This document shows, one piece after another, positions 17,734 through 27,774 of a stretch of 64,000 nucleotides of DNA (positions are counted from its first letter, which is position 1; each line of letters starts with the position of its first letter). Source of the stretch: Pedobacter rhizosphaerae (GTDB lineage Bacteria > Bacteroidota > Bacteroidia > Sphingobacteriales > Sphingobacteriaceae); contig NZ_FOGG01000022.1 of NCBI RefSeq assembly GCF_900111155.1, positions 1-64,000 of the forward strand, given 5' to 3'. Under the pieces are notes generated by a model. It searched no databases. It was not told the origin of the DNA and was given only the letters and a program-made list of their open reading frames with translations. The translations under genes and the position numbers were made by a program.

Positions 17734-19053
17734 ATGAGCAATTATTTTACAAGATTTCAGGTTTTGGCCGTAGCCTCACTGATTTCTACATCAGCCTTAG
17801 CTGCACACAAATTAGATGAGAAGCCAAAAGAAGCTAAGAAATTTATCAAAGAGGGGATCTGGAGAGGCGTTTTCAAAGTTGCAGAAACAGAAGTTCCATT
17901 CAACTTTGAGCTAAAAGGAAAGGATGCCGAACACGCTACTTTTACTTTACTAAATGGAACCCGCAGAGACGATTTCCACATCAGCTATCTCGGTCAGGAT
18001 TCTCTTTTCATTAAAATGAATACCTACGATGCGGCCTTAGTGGCTAAAATTGAAAGCGACGGCAGGATTTCTGGCGAATATAGAAGTCTGGTTCCCGGAT
18101 TGAAAGGTAATTCGCTTCCCTTTACAGCAGAGCAAGGCAAAACTTATCGCTTTGTTGAGCCAGGAAAAGACGTTGCTCCAACAGCAGACTTAACCGGAAA
18201 ATGGGAATTTAAAGGCTTTTCTAAAGAGGCCGTTCCCAATAAGGTAGCTATATTAAAGCAACAGGGAAACAAACTAACTGGTGTAATTATGCAGGTAACC
18301 GGCGATAGTCGCGAATTGGAAGGAACTGTTCAGGGCAACCAATTTGTGCTCTCTGGTTTTAGTGGCCCTAGTCCGAAAATATATAAGGGAACCATTAACG
18401 AAGATGGTACCATTTCAGGTGAAATTTCTCAGGGAATTTATGATAATCTGAAATTTACAGGTGTAAAAGACGTTAAGGCAGAGTTGCCAGACCCTTATAA
18501 AATCACCTCATTAAAAGAAGGAGTTAAAAAATTAGCCTTTACTTTTCCGGATTTGACGGGTAAACCTGTTTCCCTAACGGATGATAAGTACAAAGGCAAA
18601 GTGGTTATCGTAGAATTGGTGGGTACCTGGTGCCCAAATTGTACCGATCAAACCATCTTCCTTTCTCCATGGTTCAATAAAAATGCTAAAAGAGGAGTAG
18701 AGGCCATTGCTATCGGCTTTGAGCAAAAGGATGACCTGGAATACGGTAAATATACATTAGGCAAGCTTCGTGATAAGTACAACATCAAGTATGATATCCT
18801 TTTTGGAGGATTAGCAGATAAACGTTTGGTAGCAGACAAACTGCCTGCCTTAAACAAATTTATTGCGTACCCTACTACCATCATCATCGATAGAAAAGGA
18901 GAAGTACGTGAAATATATACGGGCTATACCGGAACGGTTACCGGTAAATATTACGACGACTATGAGAAAAAATTCAACAAGCTTTTGGATGAGCTCATTG
19001 CCGAACCCGTACCATCTGCCTCTTATTTCGAAGCTCAGGCCACAGGAAAATAA
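17734..19053 (+). CDS. TlpA-like thioredoxin-fold protein, copy 2
   Basis: 439 residues and closely similar to the preceding protein along its whole length, for example GIWRGVFKVAETEVPFNFELKGKD at the N-terminal part and VVIVELVGTWCPNC at the active site (Cys about 300 and 303). A signal peptide ends at ALA-A (MSNYFTRFQVLAVASLISTSALA). The two genes are a tandem duplication that has diverged at many synonymous and some amino-acid positions, so it is not recent. Keeping two copies suggests different substrates or a heteromeric partner. A YceI-family gene begins 29 bp after the stop, consistent with one operon. Confidence 0.85.
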   Translation: MSNYFTRFQVLAVASLISTSALAAHKLDEKPKEAKKFIKEGIWRGVFKVAETEVPFNFELKGKDAEHATFTLLNGTRRDDFHISYLGQDSLFIKMNTYDAALVAKIESDGRISGEYRSLVPGLKGNSLPFTAEQGKTYRFVEPGKDVAPTADLTGKWEFKGFSKEAVPNKVAILKQQGNKLTGVIMQVTGDSRELEGTVQGNQFVLSGFSGPSPKIYKGTINEDGTISGEISQGIYDNLKFTGVKDVKAELPDPYKITSLKEGVKKLAFTFPDLTGKPVSLTDDKYKGKVVIVELVGTWCPNCTDQTIFLSPWFNKNAKRGVEAIAIGFEQKDDLEYGKYTLGKLRDKYNIKYDILFGGLADKRLVADKLPALNKFIAYPTTIIIDRKGEVREIYTGYTGTVTGKYYDDYEKKFNKLLDELIAEPVPSASYFEAQATGK

Positions 19054-19082
19054 ATAAACCCATAAACCAAACCCCATATATC

Positions 19083-19721
19083 ATGTTACAGTACAAAACA
19101 ATTGCACTAGCCGCAACGGTAGCCTTATTATCTGCTGTAAGTACACCGAACGGTCCGAAACCAAAAGCTAAAGTATCCGTAGTTACGCTTAAAAAAGTAG
19201 TGAGTTACAAAGTGAATGCCGAACAAAGTAAACTAACCTGGTTAGCTAAAAAAGTTACCGGAGAACATGCAGGTACCATTAATGTAAGTGCTGGTTCTTT
19301 GGATTTAGATAAGGGCGTGCTTAAAGGTGGAAGCTTTGAATTGGATACCAAAACCATTACGGTTACTGATGTTGCCGATAAAGAAACCAATGCAAAATTG
19401 CTCGGCCATCTTAAGGGAGATGATTTCTTCGCTGTAGATAAGCATGGTAAAGCGCTATTTAAAATTACGAATGTAACCCCAAGTGGTAAAGGTGCTTATA
19501 ATGTAAAGGGTAACCTGACAATAAAAGGAATCACACACGAAATTAGCTTTCCTGCAACCGTAAAACAGGAAGGCAGCAAGGTGATTGCCAATGCTAAAAT
19601 AACTGTGGATAGAACCAAGTACGATATTAAATTCAGATCTAAAAGTTTCTTTGAAAACCTGGGCGACAAAACCATCTATGATGATTTTGACCTGAATGTA
19701 CAACTGGTTGCCAATAACTAA
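19083..19721 (+). CDS. YceI-family lipid-binding periplasmic protein
   Basis: 212 residues with an N-terminal hydrophobic export signal (IALAATVALLSAVS) and a YceI lipocalin-like domain (YKVNAEQSKLTWLAKKVTGEHAGTINVSAGSLDLDKGVLKGGSFELD ... GNLTIKGITHEISFPATV). Family members bind polyisoprenoids such as quinone-like chains and are often found next to cytochromes. Here it lies between the thioredoxin pair and a di-haem peroxidase, which fits a redox or quinone-related job. The start follows the previous gene closely. A REP-like element separates it from the next gene. Confidence 0.88.
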   Translation: MLQYKTIALAATVALLSAVSTPNGPKPKAKVSVVTLKKVVSYKVNAEQSKLTWLAKKVTGEHAGTINVSAGSLDLDKGVLKGGSFELDTKTITVTDVADKETNAKLLGHLKGDDFFAVDKHGKALFKITNVTPSGKGAYNVKGNLTIKGITHEISFPATVKQEGSKVIANAKITVDRTKYDIKFRSKSFFENLGDKTIYDDFDLNVQLVANN

Positions 19722-19750
19722 AAATTCTCTCTTGTTATGTTGATTTAGAT

Positions 19751-19897
19751 GGGGACTGTATCATTAATCACTTCAATGTTGTCACGTTGAGCCTGTCGAA
19801 ACGCTTTACATACACTTTATGTAAACCCTTCGACAACTTGTCCCGATTTTACATCTGGAGGCCCGGGATGACAAGTTTAATTTATGGTACAGCCTCT
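19751..19897. repeat. REP/MITE-like palindrome (subfamily B, copy 1)
   Basis: The element carries outer arms near GGGACTGTA and TACAGCCTC and an inner GTTGAGCCTGTCGAA ... TTCGACAAC palindrome. It shares its arms and the CCTGTCGA/CCTTCGACA core with the element at 51485-51625. Confidence 0.65.
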
Positions 19898-19931
19898 TCT
19901 ATAATCCTATCCACCTATATCCTATTTTCTA

Positions 19932-20894
19932 ATGAGCAGAAACAAGATCAAAATTTTCTTTAGCCTCTCTGTTGTAACCATACTCATGGCTGGATTTGGC
20001 GCAGACGATCCGGAAAACATCAATTCTAAAGAACGTTTAGGCGAAAAGCTGTTCTTTGATCCGATCCTTTCAAAAGATAAAACCGTTAGTTGTGCATCGT
20101 GTCATCGTCCTGAGTTTGCCTTCGCCGATACCGCAATGGTAAGCATTGGCGTAGGTGGGAAAAAGGGAACCCGAAATTCTCCATCCGTTACTAATTTATC
20201 GGGGAGGCCGAATCTATTTTGGGATGGTAGGGTAAATTCTTTAGAGGATCAGGCTTTACAGCCCATTATCAACCCTGTAGAAATGGACCTGCCAATTGCA
20301 CAAGCTATTGATCGTTTAAATAAAGATGAGGTGTATGCAGCACTCTTTCAAAAGATATTTGGCTCGGCACCTACACAGAAAAACCTGCTTCAAGCCATTG
20401 CTGCATTTGAACGTACGCTCGAAACGGCCAATAGCCCTTACGACCGTTATATCAATGGCGATGATAATGCCATCTCTGAAAATGCTAAGCGGGGAAGATT
20501 ATTATTTATTGGTAAAGCAAACTGTAATAACTGCCATTCAGGAGAAGACTTTACGGCCGATCGTTTCAAAGGAATTGGCCTGTTTAACGATGCAGAGCTG
20601 AAAGATCAAGGTCGGTTTGATGTGACAAAAGAGCCTGAACATAAAGGACATTTTAAAATTCCAGGTTTGCGAAATGTGGGCTTAACTGCACCCTACATGC
20701 ACAACGGGATGTTTAAAACCTTAAAAGAGGTCATCAGGTATTATAATGATCCCGATGCTGTAATCAAAAATGGCAAGAACAGAGATTTATCCTTAAATAA
20801 GCCATTGGGGCTTTCTGAAAGTGAAATCACTGATTTAGAAGCCTTCCTGCTATCACTTACCGACGACCGGTTTTTAAAAACTGCCCAGAAGTAA
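19932..20894 (+). CDS. Di-haem cytochrome c peroxidase
   Basis: 320 residues with export signal (FFSLSVVTILMAGFG) and two CxxCH haem sites, CASCH (C54-H58) and CNNCH (C198-H202). LGEKLFFDPILSKDKTVSCASCH, NLFWDGRVNSLEDQALQPI, and the distal segment TAPYMHNGMFKTLKEVIRYYN match the bacterial CcpA/MauG superfamily. It should reduce peroxide with electrons from a small cytochrome or oxidise a partner protein in the periplasm. Its neighbours (YceI, TlpA-like pair, TonB receptor) suggest an extracytoplasmic redox operon, though the REP-like gap may break cotranscription. No third haem is seen. Confidence 0.92.
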   Translation: MSRNKIKIFFSLSVVTILMAGFGADDPENINSKERLGEKLFFDPILSKDKTVSCASCHRPEFAFADTAMVSIGVGGKKGTRNSPSVTNLSGRPNLFWDGRVNSLEDQALQPIINPVEMDLPIAQAIDRLNKDEVYAALFQKIFGSAPTQKNLLQAIAAFERTLETANSPYDRYINGDDNAISENAKRGRLLFIGKANCNNCHSGEDFTADRFKGIGLFNDAELKDQGRFDVTKEPEHKGHFKIPGLRNVGLTAPYMHNGMFKTLKEVIRYYNDPDAVIKNGKNRDLSLNKPLGLSESEITDLEAFLLSLTDDRFLKTAQK

Positions 20895-20997
20895 TGTGTA
20901 AAACCAAATAAACAACTAAAAACATCAGGCAAAACATGTCTTTTCTACCCCAAACAGGGCTGGACAGACCTCGTTTTGCTTATTCCAAAAGGTAAAT

Positions 20998-23766
20998 ATG
21001 AAAATAAAAATACTATCAATACTATTGTTATTTCTGGTGGTTAGTGCCCAACTGCTGGCACAGCAGCGTAGCATTACCGGTGTTGTTACATCAGCAGATG
21101 ACAAACAGCCGCTACCAGGAGTTTCTGTAAGGATTAAAGGGCTGGAAGGCTCTACCGTAACAGATAAAGACGGAAAATTCAAAATTTCAACGCGCAATGG
21201 CCGCTATCTGGAAATTTCCTACATTGGTTATAAGTCTTTAGTGATCGAAATTGGCACCAATACTAAATTTGATGTGTCACTTGAGGAAGCCGATAATACG
21301 CTAACTGAATTGCAAATCGTAGGTTCACGTAACGCTAATCGCACCAAATTAAATTCGCCGGTACCTGTCGACATTATTAACCTGAAGGCATTGCAGCAAA
21401 ATTCGCCGCAGGCCAGCGTTACGCAGTTATTGCAATATGTTTCACCTTCTTTTCACTCTTCAGTATCTGGGGGAGGCGATGCCGCTTCGGCAACTTCCAC
21501 GGTACAGCTTAAGGGGCTCGGAGTAGACCAGGTGCTGGTATTGGTAAACGGAAAAAGAAGACATAAAAGTTCGAATATCAGCTGGGGTGGATTAGGGAAT
21601 GGTGCTACGGGATATGATTTAAACTCCATTCCAGTAGGAGCTATCGACAGAATTGAAATCCTGCGTGATGGTGCTGCGGCACAATACGGTTCAGATGCCA
21701 TTGCGGGGGTAATCAATGTGGTACTCAAAAATAATTCGGAAGAGGTGAACTTGAGCACTGTAGAGAGTATCCGCAGAAGAGGAGACGGTTTAACGACCAG
21801 AACCAATGCCAATATCGGTTTAAAATTGGGTTCAAAAGGCTTTTTAAATATTACAGGAGAATATGCTACGCAAGGCGTGTCGCTTCCTGTTGGAAATGAT
21901 ACTGATGGGATATATATAGGTCCTGCATATGGTGGTGGTGCCAATACCAGGGGATTTGATCAAATCTATACTAAAGAAATTGACGATGCGATTATCGCCA
22001 GTAGAGGAATTGACCGCCATCACTTCGATCAGAGAGGATCTACCAATAAATCAAAAGATGGATTACTATCGTTTAATGCCGCTATTCCTTTAAAAGAAGG
22101 CTTTGAAATCTATTCCTTTGGAGGGATAAGTCACAGAAATTCGCAGTTTACTGCCGTGTACCGCCTTCCGGGATGGACTGAACGCAATAATACCTTCGTT
22201 TATCCAGATGGATTTCTTCCTGCTATGGACAATATCATTACCGATCAATCTTTTGCCGTTGGTGTAAAAGGAAAAATCCGTGGATGGAACATTGATGTAT
22301 CTAATGTTTATGGCAGAAATGCTTTCGATAATATTATCAGTAACACTTTAAATGCCAGTTTGGGCCAAAAAACGCCTAGAACTTTTAATGCAGGGAGTTA
22401 CAATGCTTCACAAAACAGCGGAAGCGTAGATCTTTCACGTAAGTTTGATAAAGTGCTTCATGGATTAAACGTTGCTTTTGGGGGACAATACCGGGTAGAA
22501 ACCTATCAAATTATTGCAGGAGAAGAAGGCTCTTATTCTAAAGCGGATTTAAGTCCCATTTATACCGTTGCCTATACCACTGGGGGCATACCATATCTGG
22601 TAACATCTGGAAGTACACCACTAAACGGTCTTTCTCCAGGTTCACAAATCCATGCAGGTTTCCGCCCATCCAATGAAGTTAACGTAAACAGGTCTATTTC
22701 TGCAGCTTATGCTGATGTAGAGCTAAATGTAACCGACAAGTGGTTACTTTCAGGAGCGCTAAGGGTGGAAAATTATTCGGATTTTGGAAGTGTAACTACT
22801 TATAAAGCAGCCACCAGGTATGGTTTTGCAAAATGGCTGGCCGTTCGTGGTGGTTTTAATACAGGCTTTAGGGCTCCGGATCTGGCGCAATTTTATTATA
22901 CAGAAACCTCTACTACATTTCAAAATGGAGTAGCGATAGATCAGGTTACGGCAAATAATGTAAATCCAGCGACTAAAGCTTTGGGCATTCCATCGTTACA
23001 ACCGGAAAGGTCTAAAGGTTATTCTGCAGGGATCACTTCTCAACCGATACAAAACGTAGAAATTACCGTAGATGCGTATCAGGTAGACATCAAAGATAGG
23101 GTAGGGAATACCGGGCGTTTTTCGGCAACGGATACGAACCTTCCGGCAGATGTGCGTGCACTTTTTGTTCAGACAGGTACGGTACAAGCCAAATTCTTTT
23201 ACAATTCATTTAGCACCAGAACCAAAGGGATAGAGTTTACCGGTAGCTATCGGTTTTTACTCCCTAACGGTGGAAATGTGGCTTTCCTTGCCGGAGCAAA
23301 CCTTCAAAAAACAACTTTAACCAAGGTAAATACCCCTAAGGGACTAGAGGCTTATCGCTACATTATCTTTGATGAAAGCGAGCAGGCACGTGTTACTTCC
23401 AGTATCCCTCAAACGAAAGTTACGCTTCAAGGAACTTATAATTTAAATAAGTTTAACTTCCTGGTTCGTGGGGTATATTTTGGTTCGGTAACCTCTGTAA
23501 GCCAGCTAAATGCTAACTTCCCTAAGCCCGATTATTATTACCAAACGTATAGTCCAATCTGGATTACCGATATTTCTGCAGGTTACCAGATTACACCAGT
23601 GCTGAATGCCACCCTAGGAGTAAATAATCTGTTTAATGTTCAGGGCGATTATGCCATTCCTGCACCCGGAAGTAATATAACCAGAACACCTTCACCTAGT
23701 GCCGCTCAATCGGGCACCAGCACCGGAATCCAACCCTTTATCCGCATTGCGGCGAATTTTAAATAA
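20998..23766 (+). CDS. TonB-dependent outer-membrane receptor (redox cluster)
   Basis: 922 residues: signal peptide (ILLLFLVVSAQLLA-QQ), carboxypeptidase-regulatory-like domain (ITGVVTSADDKQPLPGVSVRIKG), plug with VPVDIINLKALQQNSP and QVLVLVNGKRRHKS ... IEILRDGAAAQYGSDAIAGVINVVLK, and a large barrel. The plug signature is that of the siderophore/vitamin-type TonB receptors rather than SusC. It lies 103 bp after the di-haem peroxidase and 36 bp before a DUF4397 lipoprotein. Considering the Cys-codon leader, an organic sulfur or thiol-containing ligand is one possibility, haem another. Neither is proven by sequence. Confidence 0.9.
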   Translation: MKIKILSILLLFLVVSAQLLAQQRSITGVVTSADDKQPLPGVSVRIKGLEGSTVTDKDGKFKISTRNGRYLEISYIGYKSLVIEIGTNTKFDVSLEEADNTLTELQIVGSRNANRTKLNSPVPVDIINLKALQQNSPQASVTQLLQYVSPSFHSSVSGGGDAASATSTVQLKGLGVDQVLVLVNGKRRHKSSNISWGGLGNGATGYDLNSIPVGAIDRIEILRDGAAAQYGSDAIAGVINVVLKNNSEEVNLSTVESIRRRGDGLTTRTNANIGLKLGSKGFLNITGEYATQGVSLPVGNDTDGIYIGPAYGGGANTRGFDQIYTKEIDDAIIASRGIDRHHFDQRGSTNKSKDGLLSFNAAIPLKEGFEIYSFGGISHRNSQFTAVYRLPGWTERNNTFVYPDGFLPAMDNIITDQSFAVGVKGKIRGWNIDVSNVYGRNAFDNIISNTLNASLGQKTPRTFNAGSYNASQNSGSVDLSRKFDKVLHGLNVAFGGQYRVETYQIIAGEEGSYSKADLSPIYTVAYTTGGIPYLVTSGSTPLNGLSPGSQIHAGFRPSNEVNVNRSISAAYADVELNVTDKWLLSGALRVENYSDFGSVTTYKAATRYGFAKWLAVRGGFNTGFRAPDLAQFYYTETSTTFQNGVAIDQVTANNVNPATKALGIPSLQPERSKGYSAGITSQPIQNVEITVDAYQVDIKDRVGNTGRFSATDTNLPADVRALFVQTGTVQAKFFYNSFSTRTKGIEFTGSYRFLLPNGGNVAFLAGANLQKTTLTKVNTPKGLEAYRYIIFDESEQARVTSSIPQTKVTLQGTYNLNKFNFLVRGVYFGSVTSVSQLNANFPKPDYYYQTYSPIWITDISAGYQITPVLNATLGVNNLFNVQGDYAIPAPGSNITRTPSPSAAQSGTSTGIQPFIRIAANFK

Positions 23767-23802
23767 TATAACCTTTAACGATTGCTTTACAACCAGAGAG
23801 AT

Positions 23803-24666
23803 ATGAAAATACTTAAGCAAGCTCTTCTCATTTTAACACTAACGGCTACAGTACTTACTTCCTGCAACAAGGCCGATTACCTCGATATAGATGCCGGAGA
23901 CAGGATACCATTAAGTGCTAAGGTGAAGTTTATTAATGCCCGACAATCGACCGTTGCCGTTAATTTTTGGGATTTTACCCGAAAGGTAACCGGTACAGTA
24001 CTTCAGCGAAATACTGCTTCTCCCTATTTGGAAACGCAATATGGTAAGGTACAATTTAACCTCACCGAAGGAACTGATCCATCTTACAAGGCATCGTATA
24101 TTTTTGGAGGGAGTGCTAACTTTGTTCAAGAAACCAATTCTGCATCTTTTGCAGGCCCAAATGGTCCGATAGCAGATTTTGCACATAGTTTATTCACCGT
24201 AAAGAAAAAACTTACCAGCACTGTAAATCCAAACAATATAGATAGTTTAATATTGGTTTACGATGATTTAAGCTTACCCGCATCGGGCAAAGCCAAGATT
24301 AGATTTGCTAACTTTTCTCCCGATGCACCTAAGGTAGATCTTAGTTATGCCAGCGGATCGGTACTATTCAGCGCTGTGGGATATGGTACTTTTGGTGGTC
24401 AAACCGTAATTCCCTACACGGCAGGAAAGGCACCAGCGGTGATTGAAGGACTAAGCTGGAAAACACTAGGTCCTTTTAAGGAAGTGGATGCAGGTTCTGG
24501 CATTAACCTATTGATTAAAGATAATACCAATCAAACAACTATTCCGCTTAGCAATACCGCATTAACCGGAGCTGTATTTGAAAACGGAAAGATTTATACC
24601 ATTTATCTCAACGGAACATTAGCAGGAACACCAGCCCTGACCGCTACAATTATATCGCATAATTAG
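23803..24666 (+). CDS. DUF4397-domain lipoprotein
   Basis: 287 residues from ATG 23803 (a TTG 21 bp upstream is less likely). The lipobox is VLTSC (Cys21). Two immunoglobulin-like DUF4397 segments are suggested by KVKFINARQSTVAVNF and KIRFANFSPDAPKVDLSYASG, the latter being the family's usual opening. Such proteins are probably surface-attached; their function is not known. It follows the TonB receptor closely, so it may be its surface partner, as SusD is for SusC. A hairpin at 24705-24741 ends the operon. Confidence 0.85.
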   Translation: MKILKQALLILTLTATVLTSCNKADYLDIDAGDRIPLSAKVKFINARQSTVAVNFWDFTRKVTGTVLQRNTASPYLETQYGKVQFNLTEGTDPSYKASYIFGGSANFVQETNSASFAGPNGPIADFAHSLFTVKKKLTSTVNPNNIDSLILVYDDLSLPASGKAKIRFANFSPDAPKVDLSYASGSVLFSAVGYGTFGGQTVIPYTAGKAPAVIEGLSWKTLGPFKEVDAGSGINLLIKDNTNQTTIPLSNTALTGAVFENGKIYTIYLNGTLAGTPALTATIISHN

Positions 24667-24704
24667 AATGGAGCGGTTACTGTTGAACCAGTAGATTCCC
24701 TTTT

Positions 24705-24741
24705 AGACGAGATTAGAAGAAACTTCTTCGGGATCTCGTCT
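24705..24741 (+). terminator. Hairpin terminating the redox/TonB operon
   Basis: AGACGAGAT (24705-24713) and ATCTCGTCT (24733-24741) are perfect arms. An inner GAAG-AAA-CTTC hairpin stacks on top. Confidence 0.65.
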
Positions 24742-24774
24742 TGCTGGTATATCGCTTTGGTCTTTCCGATTTCA

Positions 24775-25200
<426 letters not shown>

Positions 25201-25246
25201 TCCCCTTTCTTCCTTATATTTGCATTTATTTCCATCCTAAAAGACT

Positions 25247-26896
25247 ATGCACTATACTTTACTTCAGTTTCTTATTTTACTTTTTGTTGCCTTTATGCTC
25301 ATTTTGCTGGCTCAGAAGGTTAAAATCTCTTATCCTATATTTTTAGTGCTTGCAGGATTGGGCATTAGCTACATTCCGGGAATTCCAGAAATGTCTATTG
25401 ATCCCGAAGTAATATTTTTAATTTTCTTGCCCCCATTACTCTATGAAGCAGCATGGTATACCTCCTGGAATGATTTCTGGAAATGGCGCAGGCCAATTAG
25501 TCTCTTGGCTTTTGGATTGGTTATTATCACCTCTCTAGCCGTAGCTTTTATAACTTCTTCAATGATCCCGGGTTTTACACTGGCCATGGGCTTTTTAGTG
25601 GGAGGGATTGTTTCTCCGCCAGATGCGATTGCGGCAACATCCGTACTCAAAAATATAACAGTACCCAAACGGATTACCACAATATTAGAGGGCGAGAGTT
25701 TGGTAAATGATGCATCCAGTTTAATTGTACTTCGCTTTGCTTTAGCAGCAGTAATTACAGGGCAATTTTCATTATCTCAAGCGACAACAGATTTTTTCTT
25801 AAGCACCATAATGGGGATCGTAATTGGTTTAGCTGTGGCACATGTGCTTTATCTCATCCACAGATTTTTACCTACTACGGCAAGTATTGATTCTGCTTTA
25901 ACTCTCATTTCCCCATACTTTATGTACCTGGCAGCAGAGCAGTTTCATTATTCGGGGGTTATGGCTGTGGTAAGTGGTGGACTATTTTTATCGTACCGGT
26001 CACATGAAATTTTTACGGATGGACAAAGCAGGTTACAGGCCATAAATGTTTGGTCTACCCTGACTATTATTCTCAATGCATTCGTATTTATTTTAATCGG
26101 TTTAGAATTACCCATTGTAATGGCAGGCCTGGAAGGTTATTCTTTATGGGAAGCTATTAGTTACGGTTTGATCATTAGTGCTGTTGTAATTGTTTTGCGA
26201 ATTGCCTGGATCTATCCGGTAACGTTTATCCCTCGTTGGTTATCTAAAAAAGTAAGGGAAAGGGAGGCTCATCCGGGGTGGAAAATTCCTTTTGTAATTG
26301 GTTGGGCAGGAATGAGAGGTGTGGTTTCTTTAGCTGCGGCACTTTCACTACCTATAACCACGGCTGCAAATATCAATTTTCCACATAGAAACCTCATTAT
26401 CTTCATCACTTTTGTGGTGATTTTGGTAACACTGGTTTTTCAGGGACTTACCTTACCCTATATTATTAAAGCCATCAAAGTGGATGAAATTGACCCGATT
26501 GTGCCTGAAGAACAGCAAGAATCGACCATTAAACTTAGACTTTTGAAAATTTCTTTAATGGCATTAGAAGAAAAATATTCGAATGAAATACAAGGAGTTG
26601 GATTAATTAGTGGGCTGAAGGAGGAATTGGAAAATAGCCTTTCAAATGCATCAAGAAGACTGGAATCTATGGAGTGCCAGGAAATTGAAAATGCAGAAAT
26701 GGAAGCATATAACGATATACTTAAGGATATTTATAAGTTACAACGTCAGGAACTTCATAAAATAAGGAAGGAAAAAGTCTTTAGCGATGAGGTGATTCGG
26801 AAACAGGAGATGCAGATTGATTTATCAGACACAAAAATTCCTACCGGTAAAAGGATCATACCAGTTAAAGTTAAAAATTTGAAAATAAATCAATAA
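25247..26896 (+). CDS. Na+/H+ antiporter, CPA1 (NhaP-like) family
   Basis: 549 residues: about 12 membrane helices in the first ~410, then a ~130-residue charged cytoplasmic tail with coiled-coil character (LENSLSNASRRLESMECQEIENAEMEAYNDIL). CPA1 signatures are SPPDAIAATSVLKN, LEGESLVNDASSLIVLRFA (the ND cation-binding pair) and GWAGMRGVVSLAAALSLP. It should exchange Na+ or K+ for protons at the inner membrane for pH and salt homeostasis. It is monocistronic behind a repeat array, with a small acetyltransferase gene 83 bp downstream. Confidence 0.93.
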   Translation: MHYTLLQFLILLFVAFMLILLAQKVKISYPIFLVLAGLGISYIPGIPEMSIDPEVIFLIFLPPLLYEAAWYTSWNDFWKWRRPISLLAFGLVIITSLAVAFITSSMIPGFTLAMGFLVGGIVSPPDAIAATSVLKNITVPKRITTILEGESLVNDASSLIVLRFALAAVITGQFSLSQATTDFFLSTIMGIVIGLAVAHVLYLIHRFLPTTASIDSALTLISPYFMYLAAEQFHYSGVMAVVSGGLFLSYRSHEIFTDGQSRLQAINVWSTLTIILNAFVFILIGLELPIVMAGLEGYSLWEAISYGLIISAVVIVLRIAWIYPVTFIPRWLSKKVREREAHPGWKIPFVIGWAGMRGVVSLAAALSLPITTAANINFPHRNLIIFITFVVILVTLVFQGLTLPYIIKAIKVDEIDPIVPEEQQESTIKLRLLKISLMALEEKYSNEIQGVGLISGLKEELENSLSNASRRLESMECQEIENAEMEAYNDILKDIYKLQRQELHKIRKEKVFSDEVIRKQEMQIDLSDTKIPTGKRIIPVKVKNLKINQ

Positions 26897-26979
26897 TAAG
26901 TTCAGGTTTACATTTTTAGCCTCGTTGGCATTTGTTAGGACAGAAGTTGTTAAATTGCTCATTCAAAAAAATAATCCTT

Positions 26980-27282
26980 ATGGCAGAAGTTAAAATCAAT
27001 ATTCAGGAGAAAGGGCCAAGCTCATTCGATTTATACGATGAAGATGGCAAGGTTGGTGAAATGGTTTTTGATATCAATTCAACCGATTTAACCGTCTATC
27101 ATACCGAAGTTGACCCATCAAAAGAGGGAAAGAGCTATGCTAAGTTATTGCTTGATGCCATGGTGGGGTATGTGCGTGAGCATCATCTTAAGGTTATTCC
27201 AGTTTGTCCGTATGTGCATTTACAATTTAAAAGGCACGAGGAGCTTTACCATGATATTTGGAATAAGGTTAGAGAAGCTTAA
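26980..27282 (+). CDS. Small GNAT-type N-acetyltransferase
   Basis: 100 residues from ATG 26980 (an upstream TTG would add 16 residues without support). DGKVGEMVFDINSTDLTVYHTEVDPSKEGKSYAKLLLDAMVGYVREHHLKVIPVCPYVHLQFKRHEEL is the typical small acetyl-CoA-binding fold of the YjdJ/NATD1 group, in which the usual acetyl-CoA loop is followed by a conserved PxCPYVxxxFxRH end. The acyl acceptor is unknown. It probably stands alone; the following 492 bp hold a REP element and the next promoter. Confidence 0.85.
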   Translation: MAEVKINIQEKGPSSFDLYDEDGKVGEMVFDINSTDLTVYHTEVDPSKEGKSYAKLLLDAMVGYVREHHLKVIPVCPYVHLQFKRHEELYHDIWNKVREA

Positions 27283-27344
27283 TTCGGCTTTAGTGAAATA
27301 ATAACTCTAATACTTTAATCTACAGGTTGGTATCCCAGCCAATG

Positions 27345-27535
27345 CTGTTAACTTAAGCTAAATGCTGTCACAAGTCTGAGCTTCCCGATGTGATATTGTG
27401 ATAATTAGTCGTAGACTTTCTTAATAAGTCGAAAACTAAAATGGATTACCCTTCGACAGGCTCAGGATGACAATCCATTTTAGTTTTCTCCTTAATCTAC
27501 CGGTTGGTATCCCTACCGACCGGAATAGTTTTCTT
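27345..27535. repeat. REP/MITE-like element (subfamily A, copy 1), upstream of the zinc-type operon
   Basis: It starts TGCTGTTAACTTAAGCTAAATGC, contains an almost perfect palindrome with arms GAAAACTAAAATGGATT and its complement around CCTTCGACAGGCTCAGGATGA, and ends with the hairpin CGGTTGGTATCCCTACCGACCGG. The same order is found at 33459-33690. The rest of the 27283-27774 gap shows no gene. Confidence 0.75.
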
Positions 27536-27716
27536 ATCTTCTAGTTATAGCGTCTATTACTTTGCTTTGCGGTTAACCTGATCTACTCTTCAGGTCTCGC
27601 TAAGTCCATTCTTGCGCCCTAAGCCATCACTTTTAACCCTACTTATATTTTCCTTACAAGGCTTATCTGGTTCGAATAAAGTACAAGTTTGCATCTAACT
27701 GTAATATTCTAAGTTG

Positions 27717-27745
27717 TTGATAATAAGTCTATACCTTTATATTTG
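27717..27745 (+). promoter_or_regulatory. Candidate promoter of the zinc-type operon
   Basis: TTG (27717-27719) and TATATTTG (27738-27745, perfect TAnnTTTG) are 18 bp apart; a second TTG at 27714 gives 21 bp. Just downstream, TTGCA ... TGCAA (about 27754-27780) is an inverted repeat that could be a repressor site. Confidence 0.5.
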
Positions 27746-27774
27746 AAAATTCATTTGCAAAACAGGTTTTTTAA

